64,000 nucleotides of DNA from Eubacterium limosum (GCF_000807675.2 NZ_CP019962.1:1116001-1180000); one strand, 5' to 3'. Shown: positions 15,735-24,747, counted from the first letter of the stretch. The notes: generated from the letters alone by a model not told the origin. Numbers and translations are program-made.

Positions 15735-16385
15735 ATGGAAGATATGACAAAAGTAATCGACCAACTGGCCGAGATAAAACGCACCATCGCCCGGCTGAAT
15801 GAGAAAAAAGCCGTGCTGGAGTCTGTGATCCTCACAGCGGCAGAGCAGGACCTGAAAAACACCAAGTATAAAACCGTACACTACAATGGCACCCTGGGGG
15901 ATCGGGTGACCGCCACCAAGGCGGCCAGCGTCAAAGTGATCTATCCCAGCTATCTGGTTTCCATTTTTGGCGATGCCTACAAGGATGTTGTGAAGGAGGA
16001 AACCAGCTACAAGCTGTCCGAACCGGCAAAGCGTATGATGGCGGGGTTATACCTGAACGAATATTCTGAGCTGTCCATTGAGGATGTGCTCCGGGATATC
16101 GAAGCGCCGCCGGAAAAGAAGGAGCTGCTGAAAAAGAAGATCAAGGGCCAGCGCTTTGCGACCGACAAGAAAAATCTGATGGATATTGCCGGGCTGGACG
16201 AAAAAAATGCAGAGATTTTTGCCTACTTTGCCGCAGAGGCGGCTGTCTGGAATGATTTTCTGAAGCTGATGGCCGTGAATGGGAAGAATGATCCGGCCAG
16301 CATTGACCGGGCGTTGGAACTGATCGACAGCGCCGTGATGGTGGATGAAAGCACCAAAATTGCCGTGGAGGTCCGGGATGCTTGA
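15735..16385 (+). CDS. Phage protein of unknown function, host-nuclease or replication region
   Basis: 216 residues beginning with a likely coiled coil (IDQLAEIKRTIARLNEKKAVLE). The middle reads as a globular domain and no catalytic motif is visible. It starts one base after the preceding stop (TGACATG). In Mu this interval holds Gam and other early accessory genes, but I cannot assign it to Gam. Confidence 0.6.
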   Translation: MEDMTKVIDQLAEIKRTIARLNEKKAVLESVILTAAEQDLKNTKYKTVHYNGTLGDRVTATKAASVKVIYPSYLVSIFGDAYKDVVKEETSYKLSEPAKRMMAGLYLNEYSELSIEDVLRDIEAPPEKKELLKKKIKGQRFATDKKNLMDIAGLDEKNAEIFAYFAAEAAVWNDFLKLMAVNGKNDPASIDRALELIDSAVMVDESTKIAVEVRDA

Positions 16386-16509
16386 GATGATCCGGACCTT
16401 TTCATTGGCGTTGTTGGTTTCTGAACCGCTGCAGGCCATTGTGACCATGCTTGCCATTGGTCTGGTCTGCGCGATCTGCGTTGATGGAAAGGATGAAACA
16501 AATGGATGA
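16378..16509 (+). CDS. 43-residue single-span membrane peptide
   Basis: The ATG at 16378 overlaps the preceding stop by eight bases. The peptide has one hydrophobic segment (LQAIVTMLAIGLVCAICV) and ends at 16509, overlapping the next start. It is shorter than standard gene-finding cut-offs. Supported only by overlap architecture and membrane character. Confidence 0.4.
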   Translation: MLEMIRTFSLALLVSEPLQAIVTMLAIGLVCAICVDGKDETNG

Positions 16510-16792
16510 AACCGAAGTAAAGGCCGCGGAGACCGCCATGCGGGATAAGCGCCGAGGGATTAAAGGCAAGGAAAAGTGGGGCGAAAGCGCCTATACCACT
16601 GCGATTAAAGCTCTGGAAAAGCAAATGCCGGTAGAAGCAAGGGTACAGTTAAGTGCCTATGGAACATTTGAACCGCATTGCCCGGTGTGCAGCTGCCGTC
16701 TGGAAGATTATGGGTACTCAGATGATCCAGAAGAAAGTGATCTGCGGTATTGCCCAGAATGCGGAAAGCGGCTCAAGGTGGAATGTCGATGA
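16502..16792 (+). CDS. Small zinc-ribbon phage protein
   Basis: 96 residues from ATG 16502 (GAAAGGA seven bases upstream). The N-terminal half is basic and helical; the C-terminal half has paired CPVC and CPEC knuckles that should bind one zinc. Unknown role. It overlaps the next gene by four bases (ATGA at 16789). Confidence 0.55.
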   Translation: MDETEVKAAETAMRDKRRGIKGKEKWGESAYTTAIKALEKQMPVEARVQLSAYGTFEPHCPVCSCRLEDYGYSDDPEESDLRYCPECGKRLKVECR

Positions 16793-17127
16793 CAAGTAAA
16801 ATACAAACGGATCGGGAAGCGGCCAGGGTAATTCTGGAACAGTTCAGAGGTGTTGGGCTCGTTTTTACATTACAGATGGTCAGTGATCTTGAATATATCG
16901 TTGCAAAATTTGCTGAAGGGGAAAAATATACGGATGCCCACTTTGCAAGAAAAATATTGAATGTTATGGAAACAATCTGCTGGCATAAAGATTTATCGGA
17001 TAAAAAAATTACCAAAGAAGAGCTTTTAAAAAGAATTGATCAGCGTGAACAGAAAATTATAGAACGAAAACTGATTGCCTTTGAAAAAAAGCTAGATAAA
17101 GCGATGAAGCCCAAAAAGAAACGATAG
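16789..17127 (+). CDS. Hypothetical lysine-rich phage protein
   Basis: 112 residues. Start placed at ATG 16789, which overlaps the upstream stop as ATGA with AAGGTGG eight bases ahead; ATG 16783 is also possible. It is helical and ends in a lysine-rich tail (KKLDKAMKPKKKR). No recognised domain. Codon use is more AT-rich than in the neighbours. Confidence 0.5.
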   Translation: MTSKIQTDREAARVILEQFRGVGLVFTLQMVSDLEYIVAKFAEGEKYTDAHFARKILNVMETICWHKDLSDKKITKEELLKRIDQREQKIIERKLIAFEKKLDKAMKPKKKR

Positions 17128-17149
17128 TTTAACGCAAGGGGGTGTTAAA

Positions 17150-17662
17150 ATGCCTGAACTTTCTAAAAGTATGACCAAACGGATCTACGCGCTGGCGGCA
17201 GTAACCGGGGTGCTGGAGTCTGGCAACAAGAACGATCTGCTGCACAACCTGGTCCGCGGCATTTCCGGCAAGGATTCCGTGAAAGCGCTGACCGGTGAGG
17301 AGGCCCTGCAGGTGATCCGGAAGTTGGAGCAGCTTCCGAAAAAGCCCAGAAAGAAGCAGAAAAAGGTTGAGCCGCCCGATCCTGGAGCTCAGCCGGGGAT
17401 GATGTCCGTCCCAATGCAGGAAAAGGCCTGGGCGTTGATCTATGAGCTGATCGATCTGGATAAAAAGGATGGCGTGCCCAGCCGGGGCACTGCCGGTGAG
17501 CGCATGGCTGGTGCCATCCGAAAAATCCTGTATATGGACGTGGAGCTGTCCGATCCCTTTCGCTGGGTCGACGATGAACAGGCCTGGCTCTTGATCGAAC
17601 AGCTGAAACGGTACGTGTCCTCTAGAAAAGCCCAGCGCCGGAAAAGGCAAAAGGGAGCCTGA
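17150..17662 (+). CDS. GemA/Gp16-like regulatory protein (DUF1018)
   Basis: 170 residues resembling Mu Gp16/GemA. The opening IYALAAVTGVLESGNKNDLLHNLV followed by SVKALTGEEALQVIRKLEQL is the DUF1018 pattern. GemA alters host supercoiling and gene expression during early Mu growth. AAGGGGGTG is the ribosome site. It lies directly before Mor, the same order as in transposable phages. Confidence 0.75.
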   Translation: MPELSKSMTKRIYALAAVTGVLESGNKNDLLHNLVRGISGKDSVKALTGEEALQVIRKLEQLPKKPRKKQKKVEPPDPGAQPGMMSVPMQEKAWALIYELIDLDKKDGVPSRGTAGERMAGAIRKILYMDVELSDPFRWVDDEQAWLLIEQLKRYVSSRKAQRRKRQKGA

Positions 17663-17663
17663 C

Positions 17664-17975
17664 ATGGATCTGATGGACAAGCTGGTCCTGGAAGACCTGA
17701 CGGAGGAGCAGCGTCAAATGGCTGAGCTGATCGGGCTGGAGAATTATAAAAAGCTTGTCCATGTGTTTGGCGGCAGCAGCGTGTATATTTTCAAGGAAAG
17801 TACGCTGATCAAGACCTTGCGGGACAAGGAAATTAAGGATAAGTTCAATGGCAGAAACATTACCGAGCTGGCTAAAATGTACGATCTTTCAACCAAGCAG
17901 GTGCGGAATATCTTAAATGGTGTGGATGCAGTCGATTCTGGTCAACTCTACATTACCGATTTTTTAAATGGATGA
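17664..17975 (+). CDS. Mor-type middle-gene transcription activator
   Basis: 103 residues. FGGSSVYIFKESTLIKTLRDKEIKDKF followed by NITELAKMYDLSTKQVRNIL matches the Mor/C activator family: a dimerisation segment and a C-terminal HTH. It begins one base after GemA ends. In Mu, Mor turns on the middle promoter. A strong terminator follows, so middle or late genes from 18079 on probably need a promoter nearby. Confidence 0.85.
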   Translation: MDLMDKLVLEDLTEEQRQMAELIGLENYKKLVHVFGGSSVYIFKESTLIKTLRDKEIKDKFNGRNITELAKMYDLSTKQVRNILNGVDAVDSGQLYITDFLNG

Positions 17976-18016
17976 AAAAATCTTCCGAAATACTTCATTA
18001 GAAGACCAGAATCATA

Positions 18017-18056
18017 ATAAGGTATCATTGTGACAACGATGATGCCTTATTTTTTA
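18017..18056 (+). terminator. Early-operon terminator
   Basis: 15-bp stem (two G-U pairs) 18017-18031 with 18036-18050, loop GACA, then five T. It lies 42 bases after the Mor gene. Confidence 0.88.
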
Positions 18057-18078
18057 TGGCATGGGAACGGAGCTAAAC

Positions 18079-18426
18079 ATGACAACTGGAATATCCCCGC
18101 AAGTAATCAGCGTTTTTTTATCAATTGGAACATTGATACTGGGTGTTATTGGCTATTTTTTACGAAGGACCATCAGTGATGCCGATGCCTGCCGGGCAGA
18201 CATCAACGAAATGAAAGAAAAATTTGCCACCAAAGAGTCTGTGGAAAAGTTTCAGGAAGATGTTTCCGGGAAGCTGGATATTATCCAGCGTGATTTAAAT
18301 CAAGTTCAATTAAATTACATACCTAAAGATGATTTTTTTAAAGAAATGTCGAAAATAGATAATAAAATTGATCGTATTCAGGATTTGATTATTGAGAATA
18401 TCAAGGGAGAAAAAAGGAATGACTAA
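18079..18426 (+). CDS. Membrane-anchored coiled-coil phage protein (DUF2730/Gp25-like position)
   Basis: 115 residues from ATG 18079 (CGGAG upstream; the ATG at 18061 lies before that site). One transmembrane segment (VISVFLSIGTLILGVIGYFL) is followed by a long coiled coil. Mu-like phages carry DUF2730 proteins of this design between Mor and the terminase genes, so that is the probable family. Function unknown. Confidence 0.6.
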   Translation: MTTGISPQVISVFLSIGTLILGVIGYFLRRTISDADACRADINEMKEKFATKESVEKFQEDVSGKLDIIQRDLNQVQLNYIPKDDFFKEMSKIDNKIDRIQDLIIENIKGEKRND

Positions 18427-18745
18427 AGATGAATTGGAAATGAAGCGTCGCCTCGAGGTGGGCAACTTTGCCAGAGACAATGGCCGCGTAATCCGGGCCA
18501 TCAACGTGCTGCAGGGCAAATGGGTGTCCCTGGGCTCTGTCCGAGAGGCGCTGGATGAGGTTGAGAATCTGGAGCGCTCTCTAATCTACCTGGAGCGGGC
18601 CGAGTATATGGTGTGTCGCCACGCTGAAACCAAAGAAGCGGTTGAGATCGAGGACGCCGATGACCAGAACTGCGAAGTGACCCTGACCCACAAGGGCATA
18701 CAGCTGGCGCTTTACTTCATCGAGGACCCCGCAGTAAAGGTGTGA
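18419..18745 (+). CDS. Winged-helix phage protein (Mu Gp26-like position)
   Basis: 108 residues, ATG 18419 behind AAAAAGGA and overlapping the previous stop by eight bases. The content (NGRVIRAINVLQGKWVSLGSVREALDE, then EVTLTHKGIQLALYF) reads like a winged-helix domain. Position matches Mu gp26 between gp25 and the small terminase. Role unclear. Confidence 0.6.
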   Translation: MTKDELEMKRRLEVGNFARDNGRVIRAINVLQGKWVSLGSVREALDEVENLERSLIYLERAEYMVCRHAETKEAVEIEDADDQNCEVTLTHKGIQLALYFIEDPAVKV

Positions 18746-18749
18746 TTAT

Positions 18750-19298
18750 ATGGCAAAGAAAAATCGAAAACACAGCAAAATTGATAAACTCCCCGCCGAC
18801 ATCAAGGAAACCGTCGAACAGATGATGCAGGCGGATTTTACATATGCAGAAATCGCGGACTACATCCGGGACTGTGGTTTCGAGATTTCCGTGACCAGCG
18901 TCTGGCGGCATGCCACCAACCTGAACGCCACCGTGGAGACCCTGCGCATGGCCCAGGAGAATTTTCGTGTCATTATGGATGAAATCGCGCGCTATCCGCA
19001 GCTGGATACCAGCGAGGGGATCATCCGGCTGTTGTCTCACCATGTGCTGGAAGCCATTAATAACATGGATGAAGAGCAATGGCAGAACATTGATCCGATC
19101 AAGCTGATTAATCAGAGTAACGCGCTGATCCGTGCCGCCAGCTACAAGAATAACATGGATCTGAAAAACAAGGATATTATGGAAGCTGGGATGGAACAGG
19201 TCAAAACCCTGGTTTTTGAAGCCATGGCAAGGGAGAACCCCAAGCTGTACGCTGAGGTTACCAAGTTCCTATCCGAAAAGCAGGAGGACCTGAAATGA
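18750..19298 (+). CDS. Small terminase-like protein (DUF3486/Gp27)
   Basis: 182 residues. The N-terminal half holds an HTH (KETVEQMMQADFTYAEIADYIRDCG, then SVTSVWRHA) and the C-terminal half is helical, as in DUF3486 proteins of Mu-like phages, which recognise the packaging start. The large terminase follows after the NusG-like gene. The stop overlaps the next ATG by four bases (ATGA at 19295). Confidence 0.78.
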   Translation: MAKKNRKHSKIDKLPADIKETVEQMMQADFTYAEIADYIRDCGFEISVTSVWRHATNLNATVETLRMAQENFRVIMDEIARYPQLDTSEGIIRLLSHHVLEAINNMDEEQWQNIDPIKLINQSNALIRAASYKNNMDLKNKDIMEAGMEQVKTLVFEAMARENPKLYAEVTKFLSEKQEDLK

Positions 19299-19786
19299 GA
19301 GAAATCTATGTGCTGCACGTGATGAGCGGTATGGAGCTGGCGGTGCAGGAGCGCCTGAAGTGTGAAGGCCTGACCGAGACCATCATCCCCATGGAGGAAC
19401 GCCTGGAACGTTTCCGCGGGGATTGGATCACCCGAAAGCGGCTGCTCATGCCAGGCTATGTGTTTGTCTATCTTGAAATGAACACTGATCAATATTACAA
19501 AGCCTGGAACATTCCGGGCGTGATCCGGTTCCTGGGCGTGGGAAAGCCCAGCGCACTTTCTGAAGATGAAAAAATGCAAATATTCTGGCTTTACGGAGAT
19601 CGTGGGTTGTTTAAACCATCAACCATACGCAGTAGGCCAAACGGTCAAATTGAAGTAATGGACGGCCCGCTGGTGGGACATGAAAAAGACATTGTGAAGC
19701 TTGACCGCCACCGGAAAAAGGTGAAGGTGCGGATGACCTTTTCCGGAGAACCGATTGAACTTACCGTATCCGCATATTTTGTATAG
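19295..19786 (+). CDS. NusG/LoaP-family processive antitermination factor
   Basis: 163 residues. An N-terminal NGN domain (IYVLHVMSGMELAVQERLK, then RKRLLMPGYVFVYLEM) is followed by a C-terminal KOW domain (IEVMDGPLVGHEKDIVKLDRHRKKVKV). Length and sequence fit specialised NusG paralogues such as LoaP, which let RNA polymerase pass terminators in one long operon. It is the last gene before a 328-base leader that contains intrinsic terminators, then a 23-kb late operon. No Mu C-like late activator was seen, so this protein may be the late switch. That role is inference. Confidence 0.85.
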   Translation: MREIYVLHVMSGMELAVQERLKCEGLTETIIPMEERLERFRGDWITRKRLLMPGYVFVYLEMNTDQYYKAWNIPGVIRFLGVGKPSALSEDEKMQIFWLYGDRGLFKPSTIRSRPNGQIEVMDGPLVGHEKDIVKLDRHRKKVKVRMTFSGEPIELTVSAYFV

Positions 19787-20114
19787 GTGTTCTGGCCGTT
19801 TTTTCTACCTTTTTCGGCCTTAACATAAAGCTACACCCCCATTCTTACTTTTGCAAGGGGAACCCGATTGATGCGTCTCGGGTTCTTCTTTGCAGAATGA
19901 CATACGAACCCGGAGCAGTCTTTTTTTAAAAAAGTCTGAATGGCGCAGCATGCCCTGAAACCGGTGGGTGGTGTTCTCTGAAAGCGTTCAAAAACGTTAA
20001 AACGGCGTTTAAAAATGTTCAAGAAATAAAATTTGATACGATGTTTATGTGCAAGGCCAAAACTCCGATACGGGGCAATTTGAGCCTTATTTTTGATGGA
20101 AGGAGGCATGGCCT
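19787..20114 (+). promoter_or_regulatory. Late-operon leader with terminators
   Basis: No gene. A terminator at 19860-19890 has an 8-bp GAACCCGA/TCGGGTTC stem plus TTCTTT. A branched hairpin at 20053-20088 (AAGGC/GCCTT outer stem, inner CTCC/GGGG) is followed by TTATTTTT just before the terL ribosome site. Between them, around 19985-20020, two related GCGTT...AAAA segments form a loose repeat. This layout is what a LoaP/NusG-type antiterminator would act on. Confidence 0.6.
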
Positions 20115-21590
20115 GTGATCAACACCCAAAAGAAAAGCATTGAAGCCCTGAATGACGCCATTTCCGGGGTGCGAACCGTGAAGGATGATGCCCTGGATAC
20201 ACAGATTGAGCTGGCTCGGAAGGAATTTTTCTGGTACTGCAATCTGCGGGCACCGAAGTTCTATAAACGGGACCGGGCCTTTCTGGTAGAATTCTGCGAA
20301 GATCTCCAGGACTTCTATGAATCCAATGATGAGGTCATGGTGGTCAACATGCCGCCGCGGCACGGGAAGTCCCGGACCGCGGGCCTGTTTGTGGAGTGGG
20401 TCCTTGGGCAAAGCCAGGAAGAAAAAATCATGACCGGCTCTTATAATGAAACATTATCCACGAGCTTTTCTAAAAATGTCCGAAATGCCATCCAGGAGCA
20501 GAAGGCGGACAGCAGCCGGATCGTGTACTCCGATGTTTTCCCGGGCGTAAAAATCAAAGCAGGCGATGCAGCCATGAATCTCTGGAGCCTGGAAGGCGGC
20601 TACAACAATTACTTGGCGACCAGCCCGACCGGGACGGCCACGGGCTTTGGTGCGTCACTTTTAATCATAGATGACTTAATCAAGTCGGCTTCTGAAGCGT
20701 ATAACGAAACCGTTCTGGAAAAGTACTGGGACTGGTTCACGAATACCATGCTGTCCCGGCTGGAAGAGGGAGGCAAGATTATTATCATCATGACGCGCTG
20801 GGCAAGCGGTGACCTGGCAGGCCGGGCCTTAGAATACTATGCAGAACAAAGCATCAAAGTCCGCCATGTCTCCATGAAGGCCAAGCAGGATGATGGCACC
20901 ATGCTCTGTGAGGAAATTCTGAGCCACCGCAGCTATAAGAACAAGGTTCGGGCCATGGGTGAAGACATTGCCAGCGCCAACTACCAGCAGATTCCGATTG
21001 ACATCAAGGGACGGCTCTATACCGCTGAGTTCAAGACTTATGACACCATCCCGGTCAATGACCACGGGAAACCGCTGTTCCAGGGCATTATGGCCTATTG
21101 CGATACCGCGGATGAAGGCGCGGATTATCTGTGCTGTATTATCTATGGCGTGTATAACCTGGAGGCCTACGTCCTGGACATTGTCTACACTCAGGAGCCC
21201 ATGGAGGTGACGGAAAAGAAGGTTGCCAAGGCGTTCTACGAGCAGGCCGTGAACAAGGCAAAGATCGAATCCAACAACGGGGGCCGTGGCTTTGCCCGGG
21301 CTGTGGAGCGCATCCTGAAGGAACGCTACCGCAGCAACCGAACCCGGATTAAATGGTTCCATCAGAGCCAGAATAAAAAAGCGCGCATCCTGACGCATGC
21401 CAGCTGGGTCATGGACCATGTGTATTACCCGCGAAACTGGCGCGACCGTTTCCCGGACTACTACAAAGCCATGAACAGCTACCAGCGTGACGGCAAAAAC
21501 GCCCATGACGATGCGCCCGATGCGACCACGGGCATTGCCGAGAACATGGAACGTGGCGGCATCCGGACATTTAGAAAGCGGGGTGTTTAA
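20115..21590 (+). CDS. Terminase large subunit
   Basis: 491 residues, GTG start behind GGAAGGAGG; an ATG at 20108 gives only a very short frame. The ATPase motif PPRHGKSRTAG (Walker A) and LLIIDDL (Walker B) lie in the N-terminal half. The nuclease half has acidic residues in AYCDTADEGADY and the C-terminal DDAPDATTGIAE. It translocates phage DNA into proheads. First gene of the late operon; portal follows with no gap. Confidence 0.93.
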   Translation: MINTQKKSIEALNDAISGVRTVKDDALDTQIELARKEFFWYCNLRAPKFYKRDRAFLVEFCEDLQDFYESNDEVMVVNMPPRHGKSRTAGLFVEWVLGQSQEEKIMTGSYNETLSTSFSKNVRNAIQEQKADSSRIVYSDVFPGVKIKAGDAAMNLWSLEGGYNNYLATSPTGTATGFGASLLIIDDLIKSASEAYNETVLEKYWDWFTNTMLSRLEEGGKIIIIMTRWASGDLAGRALEYYAEQSIKVRHVSMKAKQDDGTMLCEEILSHRSYKNKVRAMGEDIASANYQQIPIDIKGRLYTAEFKTYDTIPVNDHGKPLFQGIMAYCDTADEGADYLCCIIYGVYNLEAYVLDIVYTQEPMEVTEKKVAKAFYEQAVNKAKIESNNGGRGFARAVERILKERYRSNRTRIKWFHQSQNKKARILTHASWVMDHVYYPRNWRDRFPDYYKAMNSYQRDGKNAHDDAPDATTGIAENMERGGIRTFRKRGV

Positions 21591-23078
21591 ATGGGCATTA
21601 AAACATTTTTTAATCGTGTTAAAAAGGGGGTTATGGCAGGAATGACGGTAATGAAAGAGCAAGAACAAACGCTGACTGATGGCCGGATTTTATATCTGAT
21701 TGACCAGTTCAACCGGAGTGCCCGGCGGGCCTGGATGTTTGTGGGGCGGCAATACTACCAGGTAGACAATGATATTCTCAACCGCCGGATCACAAAAATG
21801 GTAGAGGGCCAGAAGGTCGAGGAAACCGGAAAGGCCAACAACAAGCTGGCCCACGGCAAGTACAAAACCCAGGTAGACGAAAAGGTGTCCTACCTGCTGT
21901 CAAAGCCCTACACGCTTAAATGCGAAGATGAGCGATATGCAGATAAAGTCAAAGACACGCTGGGAAGCAAGTTTGGGTATAACCTAAGTCTTTTGGGCTA
22001 TGAAGCATCCAACTGCAGCATTGGCTGGCTGCTGCCCTATATTGATGAACAGGGGCATTTTCAGACCATGGTGGTGCCATCGGAGCAGTGTATACCCGAA
22101 TGGACAGACAGCAGCCACACGGAGCTGGCTTCTATGATCCGGGTCTATGATACCCAGGTCTGGGAATATAACCGAAAAAAAACCATCCACAACGTGGAGT
22201 ATTGGACGCCAACCAGCTATAAACGCTTTGTGAACCAGAGCAATCTGCTGGTGCCCTATACCTATGATGGCGAGCCGGAGAACGGGCCAGTGGCCCACTT
22301 CCAGCGTGGACAGCAGTGGCAGGGATGGGGCCGGGTACCGTTCATCCCGTTCAAGAACAACCATGTTGAGATTCCAGACATTAAGTTTGTGAAAAGCTTG
22401 CTGGATCAGTATGACCTGTCCCGATCCGAGGCCGCCAACTACGTGGAGGAGGTTAAAAACCTGATCTTTATCCTGAAGGGTTATGGCGGCGAGGATATCC
22501 ATGAGTTCATGAAAATTCTGAACGAGGATCGCGCCATCCCGATTGATGATCCGCAGGAAGGCGGCGTGGAGGCATTGACACCGACCATGGATATCACGGC
22601 ACTGCGGGAGCACTACGAGCAGCTGAAGCGGGATATTGTGGAGGATGGGCAGTCCATCAACAAGGACCTGGATAAATTTGGGAACAATCCTTCTGGTGTG
22701 GCATTAAAGTTCATGTACGCCGGTCTGGACCTGAAGGCCGATGCCCTGGAAACACAGTTCCGCCAGGGCTTTGAGCAGCTCCTCTACTTTGTGAACCGCT
22801 ATCTGGAGCTGACCGAGGGCAAAAATTACGATGATCAGGATGTTGAGATTCTCTTCAACCGCAACATGAAGGTCAATGAGGCCGAGATCATCAATAACTG
22901 CGTGGTCAGTAAGACCCTGATCTCTGAGAAAACCATTCTGGCCCATCACCCTTATGTGACGGATGTGGAGGAGGAGCTTCAGGAACTGGAAAAACAAGAA
23001 GAAAAGCAGGCGAATGATGAAATCCCAATCCAGCCGCTGCCCATAGACGAGGACGCTCATGAACAAGCGGACGGGTGA
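21591..23078 (+). CDS. Portal protein, SPP1 Gp6-like
   Basis: 495 residues of the SPP1-type portal family (KANNKLAHGKYKTQVDEKVSYLLSKP segment, and GNNPSGVALKFMYAGLDLKA near the C-terminal crown). It forms the dodecameric DNA channel. Mu itself uses a different portal (DUF935), so the head module has been exchanged. The 3' end overlaps the minor-head gene by 20 bases. Confidence 0.9.
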   Translation: MGIKTFFNRVKKGVMAGMTVMKEQEQTLTDGRILYLIDQFNRSARRAWMFVGRQYYQVDNDILNRRITKMVEGQKVEETGKANNKLAHGKYKTQVDEKVSYLLSKPYTLKCEDERYADKVKDTLGSKFGYNLSLLGYEASNCSIGWLLPYIDEQGHFQTMVVPSEQCIPEWTDSSHTELASMIRVYDTQVWEYNRKKTIHNVEYWTPTSYKRFVNQSNLLVPYTYDGEPENGPVAHFQRGQQWQGWGRVPFIPFKNNHVEIPDIKFVKSLLDQYDLSRSEAANYVEEVKNLIFILKGYGGEDIHEFMKILNEDRAIPIDDPQEGGVEALTPTMDITALREHYEQLKRDIVEDGQSINKDLDKFGNNPSGVALKFMYAGLDLKADALETQFRQGFEQLLYFVNRYLELTEGKNYDDQDVEILFNRNMKVNEAEIINNCVVSKTLISEKTILAHHPYVTDVEEELQELEKQEEKQANDEIPIQPLPIDEDAHEQADG

Positions 23079-24516
23079 GTATTGGGAAGCGCGGATCGCA
23101 AACAGCACCTGGCGAAAATACAATGACATTGAGAAGCAGAGCCGGGATATTCTGCAGATGTACCGCAAGGCCGCCTATGACATCAACGCCGAGCTCTACG
23201 CCATTGAAAAGCAAATCTGCAAGGATGGTTTTCTGGACGAGGCGCTGCTGAACCGATATGGCCGCCTGAAAAAGATCAACGCCTCCTTTGCCAAAGTGTT
23301 AAAAGGCCTGGAAAAATCGACGACCAAGGAATTTTTCAAGAAGGTTTCCAAAGGCATGCAGGACAACTACAAAAGCATCGCGGGCGAGCTGGGCATTGAC
23401 TTAAACCTGCCAAATCTCCGGTTTTTTGAAGAGCTGGCAAAGGAGCCCTGGCGCGGTGAGGATTTTTCAAAGCGGATCTGGCGAAATATGGACAAGCTGC
23501 TGGTGAATCTTAAAAATACGCTGGTGTCGGGCATGATCCGGGGGAAATCCATCACAGAGCTGGCGTTGGAGCTGGATGCGCTCATGAATCAGGGGTTTCA
23601 CAATGCCCACCGTCTTGTCCGAACCGAGACCATGCATTATCTCAACGCGGCATCCCTTCAGGCATATAAAGATAGTGGCGTAAAATACGTGCAATTCTGG
23701 GCCGCCCTTGATGAGCGGACCTGTCCGCAGTGCGGAGCGCTGCATGGCCGGATTTTCAAGGTTGATAAAGCGCCGGTGTTGCCGATCCACGCGAACTGCC
23801 GCTGCTGTTATCTTCCAGTTACGGATAAAGATGAGATTGCAAAATTCCTTAAAATGGGTAATAATGGAGGTATACAGAGCGTTAACAGTTCAGCGTTATC
23901 CCGTTTAGTCAATTATGCTGAACAGAAATATGGTATAAAAAATGCTAACTTAACTGGGCTTGATGCCAAAGCAGTTCTTGGAAATTTCCGGACGCTTAAT
24001 CAATTGCTTAAGGACTACCCGCAATTAGACGGCTATATCAAACATATGGATTTAAGCCGAAGTGGCGCCATGGCAGCTGGACCGAGCAAAAACTTTCAAG
24101 GCGTTAAACTGACCTTTAATCCGGATCTGTTTTCGGATTTAAGTGACTTTGAAAAATATTGTGATGATTCGGTAAAACAGCATTTTAATCCTGACGGATT
24201 GACCCCAGAGAACATCATCGCTCATGAGTTTGGACATGTGATTGAATCCTATCTGATTAAAAACAATATTAAGGGGTTACAAAACAGGGCCAATGCATGG
24301 CATGGATGCTTAATAGCAGAAAAGATTGTTCGGGACGCTGCGTCTCAGGTGACGAATGGCAAATCATTGGACGTTCTTTGTATGGAAATATCCAATTACG
24401 CAACAACTGACTTTTCCGAAACGTTGGCAGAAGCTTTTTTAGACTATTACGCAAATAGAAATAAAGCGAAAGAGCTGAGTCTAAGGATCATTGAGGAGGT
24501 AAAAAAATGGCTTTAG
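23059..24516 (+). CDS. Minor head protein (SPP1 Gp7/MuF) fused to an HExxH metallopeptidase domain
   Basis: 485 residues. About 1-262 is a MuF/SPP1 Gp7-type minor head domain ending in the cysteine/histidine cluster CPQC (222-225), His229 and HANCRCC. About 263-485 is an unrelated domain with the zincin motif HEFGH (389-393, in NIIAHEFGHVIESYL) and a later SETLAEAFLDYY (Glu454/Glu458) that can give a third zinc ligand. MuF proteins are known carriers of toxin domains delivered with the capsid. The C-terminal half is more AT-rich than the N-terminal half, which supports module swapping. Substrate unknown. Confidence 0.85.
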   Translation: MNKRTGEYWEARIANSTWRKYNDIEKQSRDILQMYRKAAYDINAELYAIEKQICKDGFLDEALLNRYGRLKKINASFAKVLKGLEKSTTKEFFKKVSKGMQDNYKSIAGELGIDLNLPNLRFFEELAKEPWRGEDFSKRIWRNMDKLLVNLKNTLVSGMIRGKSITELALELDALMNQGFHNAHRLVRTETMHYLNAASLQAYKDSGVKYVQFWAALDERTCPQCGALHGRIFKVDKAPVLPIHANCRCCYLPVTDKDEIAKFLKMGNNGGIQSVNSSALSRLVNYAEQKYGIKNANLTGLDAKAVLGNFRTLNQLLKDYPQLDGYIKHMDLSRSGAMAAGPSKNFQGVKLTFNPDLFSDLSDFEKYCDDSVKQHFNPDGLTPENIIAHEFGHVIESYLIKNNIKGLQNRANAWHGCLIAEKIVRDAASQVTNGKSLDVLCMEISNYATTDFSETLAEAFLDYYANRNKAKELSLRIIEEVKKWL

Positions 24517-24692
24517 AAAAGAACTGTATGCTTATGCCCCGTTGGCTCCCTTATGTCATTCGTGATAAAGAAGGTTTTTGGGGGCGAGAAAAGCTTGGCC
24601 TGACCGAGGATGCCCCGGAATGGGCCAAAGAAGAATATGAAAAATGGTGGCAGGAAGAGCTGCTGCGAAGAGAACAGTTAATTAAGCTATAA
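24507..24692 (+). CDS. Small tryptophan-rich protein after the MuF-protease gene
   Basis: 61 residues, overlapping the preceding gene by ten bases; GAGG ribosome site inside that gene. Acidic and rich in Trp and Glu (EWAKEEYEKWWQEELLRRE). Its tight link to the effector-bearing gene would fit a partner or immunity protein, but similar small proteins also occur in head modules without toxins. No family recognised. Confidence 0.5.
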   Translation: MALEKNCMLMPRWLPYVIRDKEGFWGREKLGLTEDAPEWAKEEYEKWWQEELLRREQLIKL

Positions 24693-24747
24693 AGAGTAAG
24701 CCATGTGGTGAGCTCTTTTTTTAGTGCATAAAATTTAAGGAGGCTAT

